From Actinomycetota bacterium (GTDB lineage: Bacteria; Actinomycetota; Actinomycetes; Propionibacteriales; Nocardioidaceae), in NCBI GenBank assembly GCA_009702305.1, contig WLIH01000139.1, positions 1-6,989 on the forward strand: 6,989 nt of DNA, written 5' to 3'. Position 1 is the first letter of the stretch; each line of letters starts with the position of its first letter. The translations under genes were made by a program, and so were the position numbers. The notes beneath the pieces were generated by a model. The model was not told where the DNA came from. It was given only the letters and a program-made list of their open reading frames with translations, and searched no databases. This document shows, one piece after another, positions 1 to 6,864 of the stretch.

Positions 1-979
<979 letters not shown>

Positions 980-989
980 TGGCCAACAT

Positions 990-996
990 CTCCTCT
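990..996 (-). promoter_or_regulatory. Ribosome binding site of aconitase
   Basis: On the minus strand this reads AGAGGAG. The AGGAG core ends 10 nt before the GTG at 979. It is the best Shine-Dalgarno match in the leader and it supports the GTG start over the out-of-frame ATG at 989. Confidence 0.6.
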
Positions 997-1062
997 GTCG
1001 CGTCTGCGATGACGTCGCGGGTCGTAGCGGTCATCTTGCCCGTGCGCCCCGCGCACCAGAAA

Positions 1063-1078
1063 GGAAGGCATGCCTAAC
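1063..1078 (-). promoter_or_regulatory. Possible DtxR/IdeR-like iron-box half site in the aconitase leader
   Basis: The minus strand reads GTTAGGCATGCCTTCC. Its core AGGCATGCCT (1066-1075) is a perfect 10-bp palindrome and the left arm has the TTAGG half site typical of DtxR/IdeR boxes. The right arm should read AAC for full symmetry but reads TCC. Iron regulation of an Fe-S enzyme would make sense, but the match to the 19-bp consensus is poor (about 10 of 19), so this is a weak call. It could also be a chance palindrome. Confidence 0.22.
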
Positions 1079-1118
1079 TTCTCGTCGCTGCGGCGGCTGC
1101 TCGATGGGCCACTTATCT

Positions 1119-1133
1119 CTTGACATCAAGCTA
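1119..1133 (-). promoter_or_regulatory. Candidate aconitase promoter -10 with overlapping CTTGA/TCAAG operator
   Basis: On the minus strand TAGCTT (1133-1128) fits the actinobacterial -10 pattern TANNNT. No good -35 is seen 16-18 nt upstream. Overlapping it is the inverted repeat CTTGA-tg-TCAAG (1130-1119), 5-bp arms with a 2-bp centre, where a repressor could block the promoter. In Streptomyces coelicolor the MarR-family regulator TamR is known to control the aconitase gene; I cannot confirm from memory that its consensus matches this palindrome. Transcription from here would leave a leader of roughly 140 nt. Confidence 0.35.
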
Positions 1134-1157
1134 CACGACGTCGAGGCACTTTTCGAC

Positions 1158-2309
1158 CTAACGCGTGGTCCCGCGCTCCAGCAGTCCCACGCACTCGACG
1201 TGGTGGGTCATCGGGAAGAGGTCGAAGGCGCGCAACGACGTCAGCGTGTAGCCGTGCTCGGCGAAGATCGCCACGTCGCGGGCGAACGCCGCCGGGTCGC
1301 ACGCGACGTAGGCGACCGCACGCGGCGCCCGGTCGACGACCTGCTCCACGACGACGCGCTTCGCGCCCTCACGGGGCGGGTCGAGCACCACCAGGTCGAA
1401 GGGCTCGTCCAGCTCGGTGGCCAGCACCTGGTCGACCGCCCCGTGCTGCACGACGCCACCTCGGTGCGGCGCGAGGTTGTGCTTGGCGTGCACGCAGGCG
1501 TCCCGATCGCCCTCGACGGCGACCACGCGGGTGCCCTCGCCGACGCGGGCCGCGAGGAAGCGGGCGAAGAGCCCCACGCCGGCGTACAGGTCGAGGACTC
1601 GCTCCCCCGGCTGCGGCGCCAGCGCCTCCAGCACGGCGTCGACCAGGGCGCGCGGCGCTCCGGGGTGCACCTGCCAGAAGCCGTCGGCGGCGACCTCGAA
1701 GTCGTAGGGCTCGACCGTCTCCCGCAGCAGGCCGCGCTCGGGCTCACGGGCGTCGGGATGGGCGAGCAGGCACTGGTCGATCACCTGCACCGAGCGCGAG
1801 CGGTGACGTCGCATCCCGATCTCGCCGTCGGGCAGGTGGACGTACTGCATCCGGGTGCGCCAGTGCAGCCCGCCCTGGTCGCCGCGCACCGCCTCGACGC
1901 GTACGTCGAGGTCGAGGCCCGCGAGACGGCTCAGCTGCTCGCGGATGACCGCGGCCTTGAGCGAGCGCTGGACGGGCAGCGCCACGTGCTGGAAGTCGCA
2001 GCCGCCGCAGCCGCCCGGGCGGGCGAAGCGGCACGGGGCCTCGACCCGGTCGCTGGAGGCCTCGACGACCTCGACCGCGTCGCCGCGCCAGAACCGGTCG
2101 CCGTCGGTGCCCTCGGTGATCTCGAGGACCACCCGCTCGCCGGGCAGAGCGTGGCGCACGAAGACCACCCGGCTGGTGCCGGGGTCGTCGGCGACCGGCA
2201 CCCGGGCCACGCAGTGACCGCCGTGGGCGACGGCACCGACCTCGACCTCGAAGCGCTCGCCGACGTGGGAGGCTCCGCGATCCTTGCGGGGGCGGTACTG
2301 GCGGCTCAT
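1158..2309 (-). CDS. TRAM-domain class I SAM-dependent RNA methyltransferase (TrmA/RlmD family, m5U type)
   Basis: A 383-residue cytoplasmic enzyme predicted to methylate C5 of a uridine in rRNA or tRNA using S-adenosylmethionine. A TRAM RNA-binding domain occupies about residues 16-80. The Fe-S cluster ligands are Cys93, Cys101, Cys104 (CX7CX2C, within CGGCDFQH) and probably Cys180. The Rossmann domain shows FWQVHPGA (211-218), the SAM loop DLYAGVGLFA (240-249), acidic Glu266 ending the next strand, DPPREG (310-315), the catalytic nucleophile Cys337 in VACDP, and the likely general base Glu372 in MTHHVECV. All catalytic elements are present. The ATG at 2309 has GAGGGA (2320-2315) 5 nt upstream and overlaps the permease stop in ATGA, so translational coupling is likely. 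It corresponds to the position of Rv2689c in M. tuberculosis. The exact substrate (23S rRNA U747/U1939 type or tRNA U54) cannot be decided from sequence alone. Confidence 0.93.
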   Translation of the reverse strand: MSRQYRPRKDRGASHVGERFEVEVGAVAHGGHCVARVPVADDPGTSRVVFVRHALPGERVVLEITEGTDGDRFWRGDAVEVVEASSDRVEAPCRFARPGGCGGCDFQHVALPVQRSLKAAVIREQLSRLAGLDLDVRVEAVRGDQGGLHWRTRMQYVHLPDGEIGMRRHRSRSVQVIDQCLLAHPDAREPERGLLRETVEPYDFEVAADGFWQVHPGAPRALVDAVLEALAPQPGERVLDLYAGVGLFARFLAARVGEGTRVVAVEGDRDACVHAKHNLAPHRGGVVQHGAVDQVLATELDEPFDLVVLDPPREGAKRVVVEQVVDRAPRAVAYVACDPAAFARDVAIFAEHGYTLTSLRAFDLFPMTHHVECVGLLERGTTR

Positions 2310-4348
2310 CGGCGTCCCTCACGGTCTCGGCGGCTGTCGACCTGGCCGCGGCGCAGGTCACCGGGACGGACCCGGAAGTCGTCGCGCAGCTCTCGCTCGC
2401 GGGCGATCTGCGACGAGCGCAGCTGGTACGGGACGGAGGTCACCATGACTCCAGGGGTGAAGAGGAGGCGGCCCTTGAGCCGCAGGGCGGTCTGGTTGTG
2501 CAGGAGCTGCTCCCACCAGCGACCCACGACGTACTCCGGGATGTAGACGGCGACGACCCCGCGGGGGTTGGCGCGCCGGATCTCGGTGGCGTACTCGACG
2601 ATCGGGCGCACGAGCTCGCGATAGGGCGAGTGCAGCACCTTGAGCGGGATGTCGATGCGGCGCTCGTCCCACTCCTCCAGCAGGCGGCTGGTGGCGGTCG
2701 GGTCCGTCGAGACGTAGACGCCCTCGAGCACGTTGGGCCTGGTCGCCTGGGCGAAGGCGAGCGCACGCAGCGTCGGCTTGTGCAGCTTGGAGACCAGCAC
2801 GATCGCGTGCACCCGCGTGGGCATCACCTTGTCGTCCTCATCGGCGGCGAGCTCCTCGGCGACCTTCTCGTAGTGGCCGTGGATGCCCTTCATCACCAGG
2901 TAGAAGAAGATCATCGCGAGGATCGTGATCCAGGCGCCGGCAAGGAACTTCGTGATCAGCACGATCACCAGCACCACCGCGGTGAAGCTCAGGCCGATCG
3001 CGTTGATCACCCGGGAGCGGACCATCCGGCGACGCTCGGCCGGGTCCCTCTCGGTCTTCAGGTGGCGGGTCCAGTGCCGGATCATGCCGAGCTGGCTGAG
3101 GTTGAAGGAGACGAAGACGCCGACGATGTAGAGCTGGATCAGCCGGGTGGTCTGGGCGTCGAAGGCGAAGATCAGGATGATCGCCATGAACGCCAGGAAG
3201 ACGATGCCGTTGCTGTAGGCCAATCGGTCGCCGCGTGAGCCCAGGGCGCGGGGCGCGTAGCCGTCCTGCGCCAGGATCGAGCCGAGCACCGGGAAGCCGT
3301 TGAACGCCGTGTTGGCGGCGAGCACCAAGATGATGCCGGTCACCGTCACGACCAGGTAGAACGCCGGGTCGAAGCCCGAGAAGACCGCCCGGGCGATCTG
3401 CGCGATCACCGCTTGCTGGTCGTAGTCCTCCGGCAGCGGCTGCCCGCCGAGAGTGAGCCGGTCCAGGTCGTGGGGATCGACGTACTTCAACCCCATCTGC
3501 TTGGCCAGCACGATGACGCTGACCATCATCGTGATGGCGATCACGCCGAGCAGCAGCAGCGTGGTGGCGGCGTTCTTGCTCTTGGGGCGCTGGAAGGCCG
3601 GCACGCCGTTCGAGATCGCCTCGACCCCGGTGAGCGCAGCACACCCGGAGGAGAAGGCGCGCGCGAGCAGGAAGAGCAGGGCGAACGTCGTCAGGGGCCC
3701 CTCGAGGCCGGGCTCGGGAGTGATCTCCAGACCTGCGCTCTCCACCTGGGGCAGATCGCCGAGTGCGAGCCGAATCAGACCGAAGGCGCACATCCCGAGG
3801 ATCGCGACCATGAAGGCGTAGGTCGGGACTGCGAACAAGCCACCCGACTCGCGGATGCCGCGCAGGTTCATCGCCATCAGCACGACGACCAGGAACGCCC
3901 CGAACGTCGCCTCGTGGCCGCTCAACGCCGGGATCGCGGAGGCGGCGTACTGCGCGCCCGACGAGATCGAGACCGCCACCGTCAGCACGTAGTCGACGAG
4001 CAGGGCGCTCGCGACCGTGGTGCCGGCGGCCCGCCCGAGGTTGACGGTCGCGACCTCGTAGTCGCCGCCGCCGCTCGGATAGGCGTGCACCGTCTGGCGG
4101 TAGGACGCGATCACCGCGGCCATCACGAGGGCGACGGCGATCGCGATCTTCCACGACCAGACGTAGGCCGACGCGCCCGCGAGCGAGAGCATGATGAAGA
4201 CCTCGTCAGGGGCGTAGGCCACCGACGAGAGCGCGTCACTCGCGAAGACGGGGAGCGCGATGCGTTTGGGGAGCAGCGTCTCGCCCAGCTGGGAGCTGCG
4301 CAGCTTGCGCCCCAGCAGGATCCGTTTGGAGACGTCGCCAACACCCAC
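2306..4348 (-). CDS. KimA-like APC-superfamily permease, probable proton-coupled potassium importer
   Basis: A 680-residue inner-membrane protein with about twelve hydrophobic segments between residues 30 and 486 and a soluble C-terminal domain (about 510-645). Block by block it follows Bacillus KimA (YdaO) as I recall it: SDALSSVAYAPDE (37-49), SYRQTVHAYPSGGGDYEVA (82-100), LLVDYVLTVAVSISSGAQ (116-133), AFSSGCAALTGVEAISN (231-247), LVLAANTAFNGFPVLG (341-356), GDRLAYSNGIVFL (373-385), LYIVGVFVSFNLSQLGM (406-422), then LHSPYREL, LHNQTALRLKGRLLF and MVTSVPYQL in the soluble domain. Residues lining the K+/H+ path in KimA map to Asp38, Tyr45, Asp119, Thr123, Ser127, Thr240, Glu243 and Tyr407, all kept. 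A charged, Arg-rich tail of about 35 residues follows. The start is GTG at 4348: the homologous region begins eight codons in, and earlier in-frame ATGs would run into ceoB. It is divergent from ceoB. Generic annotation would be 'APC family permease'; substrate K+ is inference. Confidence 0.9.
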   Translation of the reverse strand: MGVGDVSKRILLGRKLRSSQLGETLLPKRIALPVFASDALSSVAYAPDEVFIMLSLAGASAYVWSWKIAIAVALVMAAVIASYRQTVHAYPSGGGDYEVATVNLGRAAGTTVASALLVDYVLTVAVSISSGAQYAASAIPALSGHEATFGAFLVVVLMAMNLRGIRESGGLFAVPTYAFMVAILGMCAFGLIRLALGDLPQVESAGLEITPEPGLEGPLTTFALLFLLARAFSSGCAALTGVEAISNGVPAFQRPKSKNAATTLLLLGVIAITMMVSVIVLAKQMGLKYVDPHDLDRLTLGGQPLPEDYDQQAVIAQIARAVFSGFDPAFYLVVTVTGIILVLAANTAFNGFPVLGSILAQDGYAPRALGSRGDRLAYSNGIVFLAFMAIILIFAFDAQTTRLIQLYIVGVFVSFNLSQLGMIRHWTRHLKTERDPAERRRMVRSRVINAIGLSFTAVVLVIVLITKFLAGAWITILAMIFFYLVMKGIHGHYEKVAEELAADEDDKVMPTRVHAIVLVSKLHKPTLRALAFAQATRPNVLEGVYVSTDPTATSRLLEEWDERRIDIPLKVLHSPYRELVRPIVEYATEIRRANPRGVVAVYIPEYVVGRWWEQLLHNQTALRLKGRLLFTPGVMVTSVPYQLRSSQIARERELRDDFRVRPGDLRRGQVDSRRDREGRR
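2315..2320 (-). promoter_or_regulatory. Ribosome binding site of the RNA methyltransferase inside the permease gene
   Basis: GAGGGA on the minus strand lies 5 nt before the ATG at 2309 and within the last codons of the permease. Together with the ATGA overlap (2306-2309) it supports coupled translation of the two genes from one mRNA. Confidence 0.55.
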
Positions 4349-4356
4349 GGGAGGGA

Positions 4357-4362
4357 ACGCTA
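4357..4362 (-). promoter_or_regulatory. Candidate -10 box of the permease (leaderless)
   Basis: The minus strand reads TAGCGT, matching TANNNT, followed by 8 nt and then the GTG start at 4348. This spacing puts the transcription start at or next to the GTG. There is no Shine-Dalgarno sequence at normal distance: the only purine-rich stretch, GAGGGG, is too far upstream. A leaderless transcript is therefore the simplest reading. No clear -35 is visible. Confidence 0.42.
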
Positions 4363-4397
4363 GCCCCTCGGAGTGCCCGATGTGGCAGCGGCGACGA

Positions 4398-4403
4398 TAC
4401 GGT
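4398..4403 (+). promoter_or_regulatory. Candidate -10 box of ceoB (leaderless)
   Basis: TACGGT matches TANNNT and is followed by GACGGC (6 nt) and then the GTG start at 4410, the classical arrangement for a leaderless actinobacterial mRNA. A weak GGTGA (4401-4405) could act as a short ribosome site instead, but it would have to lie in the same bases. No convincing -35 is present. Confidence 0.45.
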
Positions 4404-4409
4404 GACGGC

Positions 4410-5072
4410 GTGCACGTTGTGATCATGGGTTGTGGCCGCGTCGGATCGACGCTCGCCCGCAGCCTCGAGGACCGGAACCACACCGTGTCGATCATCGACA
4501 GCGAGCCCGATGCGTTCCGGCGTCTGGGGCCTGGGTTCAACGGCGACAAGGTCACCGGCTACGGCTTCGACCAGTCCGTGCTCGAGAAGGCCGGCATCCG
4601 CCGCGCCGACGCGTTCGCCGCGGTCTCGAGCGGTGACAACTCCAACATCATCGCCGCCCGGGTCGCCCGCGAGACCTTCGGGATCCAGCAGGTCGTCGCC
4701 CGGATCTACGACCCCGGCCGCGCCGAGGTCTACCAGCGCCTCGGCATCACGACGGTCGCCACCGTCAAGTGGACCGCCGACCAGGTGCTGCGCCGGATCC
4801 TGCCCGCAGGCGCGGAGCCGGACTTCCGCGACCCTTCCGGCACCATCCGCGTCGACCACGTGCCCGTGCCGGAGGCCTGGATCGGCCACCGCACGGTGAT
4901 GTTCCAGGAGCAGTCGCGCAGCCGGATCGCCTGGATCGACCGCCTCGGTGAGGGCATGCTGCCCTCGCGCGAGAGCGTCCTGCAGGAGGGCGACCTCATC
5001 CACCTGGTCATCCGCGAGGACAACGCCGCCCACGCCTACGCCGTGCTCGACGCCGGCCCCGACGAGCACTGA
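4410..5072 (+). CDS. ceoB: TrkA-type potassium uptake regulatory subunit CeoB (RCK protein)
   Basis: A 220-residue cytoplasmic nucleotide-binding protein that in Trk/Ktr systems assembles into a ring on a K+ channel and gates it. The RCK_N Rossmann domain (1 to about 130) has GCGRVG (7-12) and Asp30 at the end of the second strand, which suit NAD(H) binding. DNSNIIAARVARETFG (76-91), VVARIYDP (95-102) and the EVYQRLGI helix follow. The RCK_C domain spans about 140-212 and ends with LQEGDLIHLV. Length is normal for a single-unit TrkA, about half of E. coli TrkA. The GTG at 4410 gives MHVVIMGCGRVG, the usual start immediately before the first strand; the later ATG at 4425 would remove that strand. 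It is followed after 10 nt by ceoC, so the two probably form a hetero-oligomer. No TrkH or KtrB is in the window; the divergent neighbour is a KimA-like permease. Confidence 0.94.
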   Translation: MHVVIMGCGRVGSTLARSLEDRNHTVSIIDSEPDAFRRLGPGFNGDKVTGYGFDQSVLEKAGIRRADAFAAVSSGDNSNIIAARVARETFGIQQVVARIYDPGRAEVYQRLGITTVATVKWTADQVLRRILPAGAEPDFRDPSGTIRVDHVPVPEAWIGHRTVMFQEQSRSRIAWIDRLGEGMLPSRESVLQEGDLIHLVIREDNAAHAYAVLDAGPDEH

Positions 5073-5075
5073 GGA
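5071..5075 (+). promoter_or_regulatory. Ribosome binding site of ceoC overlapping the ceoB stop
   Basis: GAGGA begins inside the ceoB TGA stop codon and sits 7 nt before the ceoC ATG at 5083. Ribosomes ending ceoB would uncover or reuse this site, which suits balanced production of two partner subunits. Confidence 0.65.
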
Positions 5076-5082
5076 CCACGAC

Positions 5083-5751
5083 ATGCGAGTCGCCATCGCC
5101 GGAGCCGGCGCGGTCGGACGATCGATCGCCCGCGAGCTGATCGGCAACGGGCACGAGGTCCTGCTCATCGACAAGAACCCCGACTCCATCAAGCCCGAGC
5201 GGGTGCCCGACGCCGAGTGGCTGCTCGCGGACTGCTGCGAGATGTCCTCTCTCGAGGAGGCCCGCCTGGAGAAGTGCGACGTGCTCATCTCCGCGACGGG
5301 CGACGACAAGGCCAACCTGGTCGCCTCGCTCCTGGCGAAGACGGAGTTCGGCGTGCCGCGCACCGTCGGCCGGGTCAACCACCCCAACAACGAGTGGCTC
5401 TTCAACGAGGCGTGGGGGGTCGACGTCAACGTGTCGACGCCGCGCATCATGTCGGCGCTCGTCGAGGAGGCCGTCTCGGTCGGCGACCTGGTGCGGCTCT
5501 TCTCCTTCCGTCAGGGCAACGCCAACCTCGCCGAGATGACGCTGCCCGCCGACTCGCCGTACGTCGGCAAGCCCACGGGACTGATCCCGCTGCCCGACAA
5601 CTGCGCCCTCGTCACGATCCTGCGCGACGGCCAGGTCTACGTGCCCAACCCGGAGCAGCCGGTCGAGGCCGGTGACGAGCTGCTCTTCGTCGTCCCCGCC
5701 GATCGCGAGGACGAGCTCGAGCGCCTGCTCTCCCCGGGCACCCACAGCTGA
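5083..5751 (+). CDS. ceoC: TrkA-type potassium uptake regulatory subunit CeoC (RCK protein)
   Basis: A 222-residue paralogue of CeoB with the same two-domain plan. The RCK_N domain starts MRVAIAGAGAVGRS, with GAGAVG at 7-12 and Asp30 in LLIDKNP for nucleotide binding. ISATGDDKANLVASLLAK (69-86) and GRVNHPNNEWLF (96-107) are typical TrkA segments. The RCK_C domain, about 137-216, contains AEMTLPADSPYVGKP and VEAGDELLFVVP. The usual DGD-type turn after the third strand is LADCCEM here, so that turn is less acidic than in CeoB-like proteins and has two adjacent cysteines (51, 52). The start has a good Shine-Dalgarno site. It is the second and last gene of its operon, which ends at the hairpin 5757-5792. 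Its role is K+ homeostasis by sensing nucleotide or ligand state and acting on a membrane partner; the partner is not established here. Confidence 0.94.
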   Translation: MRVAIAGAGAVGRSIARELIGNGHEVLLIDKNPDSIKPERVPDAEWLLADCCEMSSLEEARLEKCDVLISATGDDKANLVASLLAKTEFGVPRTVGRVNHPNNEWLFNEAWGVDVNVSTPRIMSALVEEAVSVGDLVRLFSFRQGNANLAEMTLPADSPYVGKPTGLIPLPDNCALVTILRDGQVYVPNPEQPVEAGDELLFVVPADREDELERLLSPGTHS

Positions 5752-5756
5752 GCACG

Positions 5757-5792
5757 CGCCGAGCCGGGGCGTGGTCTCAGCCCGGCTCGGCG
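5757..5792. terminator. Strong bidirectional hairpin between convergent ceoC and DUF3159 genes
   Basis: A perfect 12-bp stem, CGCCGAGCCGGG (5757-5768) with CCCGGCTCGGCG (5781-5792), encloses a 12-nt loop. It starts 6 nt after the ceoC stop. The right arm lies inside the last codons of the DUF3159 gene and that gene's stop (5779-5777) falls in the loop, so one element serves both strands. No T-tract follows on either side, which is common for actinobacterial terminators. Confidence 0.75.
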
Positions 5793-6502
5793 GTGGGGGC
5801 CTCCACGGGCGTGTGGTCGCGTCCGAGCACCCACAGCATCGCGGCCAGGGCGGCGAGCTGCAGCGGCCAGCCCAGGGCGATCTTGAGGATCCCGAGCGCG
5901 GCGACGGCCGTGTCGGCGTCCAGCGCTCCCCCGTCGCCCGCGAGCCAGATGGGCCCCTGCACGACGACCCGCAGCACGCACGGCACGGCGAGCAGCCAGG
6001 TCAGCGTCGTGCACAGGCGCACCACCTGCCGGTCGGCCCGCCACGCGGTCGCGTCGCCCGTCACGCTGCCGACCATGAAGCCGACCAACGGCCAGCGCGT
6101 CACGCAGCTCAGCGCCATCAGCACGGAGTAGACGGCGTTGTAGATCAGCCCCGGCAGGAAGTAGGCCAGAGCCTGGTCGTCGGCGCTGCCGCCGTTGCGC
6201 GCCGAGAGATGCACGAAGAACCAGCCGATGCCGATGCCGAAGAGCGCGTTGAGGCAGAACTGCACCGTCGAGCGCTGCACCACGCGCACCACGAGCGCAA
6301 CGCCGGCCACGACGCCGCTGACGACCAGCGCGACCTGGAGCTCGCGCGTCGTGAGCCACATGACGGTGAAGATCACCGTCGGGACGGCCGCCTCGACCAT
6401 CCCGCGGCGCCCACCGAGCGCCCTCGCGAGCTGAGCTCGTACGACGGCCTCCACGGTGTCGAGCGACGCCACCGGGCCGGCGGGCTCGGCCGGGGCACTC
6501 AC
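5777..6502 (-). CDS. DUF3159 family membrane protein
   Basis: A 241-residue integral membrane protein of unknown function, conserved in Actinomycetota and located like Rv2693c. After a short soluble N-terminus come the family block GGRRGMVEAAVPTVIFTVMW (30-49) and then about six hydrophobic segments, near residues 55-74, 85-100, 110-132, 136-147, 164-183 and 197-225. Further recognisable blocks are FGIGIGWFFVHLSARNG, FLPGLIYNAVYSV and WPLVGFMVGSVTGD. I see no catalytic or binding motif. The GTG at 6502 overlaps the stop of the upstream OB-fold gene in GTGA; earlier in-frame starts would lie inside that gene in the wrong frame. The C-terminal codons double as one arm of the terminator. Function is unknown; the shared operon with the OB-fold and DUF3710 proteins is the only clue, and adjacency to the K+ genes is convergent, not operonic. 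Confidence 0.88.
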   Translation of the reverse strand: MSAPAEPAGPVASLDTVEAVVRAQLARALGGRRGMVEAAVPTVIFTVMWLTTRELQVALVVSGVVAGVALVVRVVQRSTVQFCLNALFGIGIGWFFVHLSARNGGSADDQALAYFLPGLIYNAVYSVLMALSCVTRWPLVGFMVGSVTGDATAWRADRQVVRLCTTLTWLLAVPCVLRVVVQGPIWLAGDGGALDADTAVAALGILKIALGWPLQLAALAAMLWVLGRDHTPVEAPTAEPG

Positions 6503-6861
6503 GGCATCAGCTCGTAGCGCGGGTTGTACATGATGCGCAGCCCGTCGTGGGCGCCGATGCGTCCCTCCACCTGCATGGACACACCGGGGTTGATCCCGGC
6601 GATCCGGCGGCGGCCCAGCCACACGATCGTGATCACGCCGGAGCCGTCGAAGAGCTCGGCCTCCAGCGCCGGCACGCCCCCGCGGGGGCGGAGGGTGACC
6701 GTGCGCAGCGTGCCGCGCAGCCGCACCCGCTCACGGTCGGGCGCGCTCGCGACGGTGTCCAGCCCGGGCTCGGCGTACGTTCGGCGCAGGTCGCGGGCGT
6801 GCTGGTCGGAGCTGTTGGCCCACCGGCTGATGCTGCGCCGGAGCTTGCTCTTCTCGGCCAT
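6499..6861 (-). CDS. Small OB-fold nucleic-acid-binding-like protein
   Basis: A 120-residue soluble protein. The N-terminal 40 residues are charged and probably helical (AEKSKLRRSISRWANSSDQ is the start). Residues 45-118 form an OB-fold of the tRNA-anticodon/RecG-wedge type: RVRLRGTLRTVTLRP, ALEAELFDGSGVITIVWLG, INPGVSMQVEGRIG and GLRIMYNPRYEL are the expected strands, with the DGSG turn and the W-x-G-R segment characteristic of this group. Single-stranded nucleic acid binding is inferred from the fold; no target is known. It matches Rv2694c in position. The ATG at 6861 lies 3 nt after the stop of the upstream gene, with only a weak GAG as ribosome site, so reinitiation or coupling is likely; the downstream DUF3159 start overlaps its stop by 4 nt. 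Confidence 0.88.
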   Translation of the reverse strand: MAEKSKLRRSISRWANSSDQHARDLRRTYAEPGLDTVASAPDRERVRLRGTLRTVTLRPRGGVPALEAELFDGSGVITIVWLGRRRIAGINPGVSMQVEGRIGAHDGLRIMYNPRYELMP

Positions 6862-6864
6862 CGC

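Noticed and set aside
1120..1125. Perfect TTGACA -35 hexamer on the plus strand
   Set aside because: No -10 lies 16-18 nt downstream and no plus-strand gene follows; it is better explained as part of the CTTGA/TCAAG palindrome.
1138..1155. Short hairpin GTCGA...TCGAC after the methyltransferase stop as a terminator
   Set aside because: Only 5 bp of stem with an 8-nt loop and no T-tract; too weak to call.
1104..2546. Long plus-strand open frame (480 codons) opposite the methyltransferase and permease end
   Set aside because: It is antisense to two genes with clear family motifs, has a low-complexity Ala/Arg/Asp/Val/His-rich translation typical of GC-rich shadow frames, and shows no recognisable domain.
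4349..4409. c-di-AMP (ydaO) riboswitch upstream of the KimA-like gene
   Set aside because: The space of 61 bp is too short for this riboswitch and appears to hold two divergent promoters.
4349..4555. N-terminal extension of the permease to an upstream ATG at 4555
   Set aside because: The extra 69 residues lie antisense to ceoB and across the promoter region, with no hydrophobic or family-like sequence; the GTG at 4348 fits KimA-like N-termini.
4236..5450. Minus-strand open frame of 404 codons across ceoB and ceoC
   Set aside because: Antisense to two well-supported RCK proteins; composition is that of a GC-rich shadow frame.
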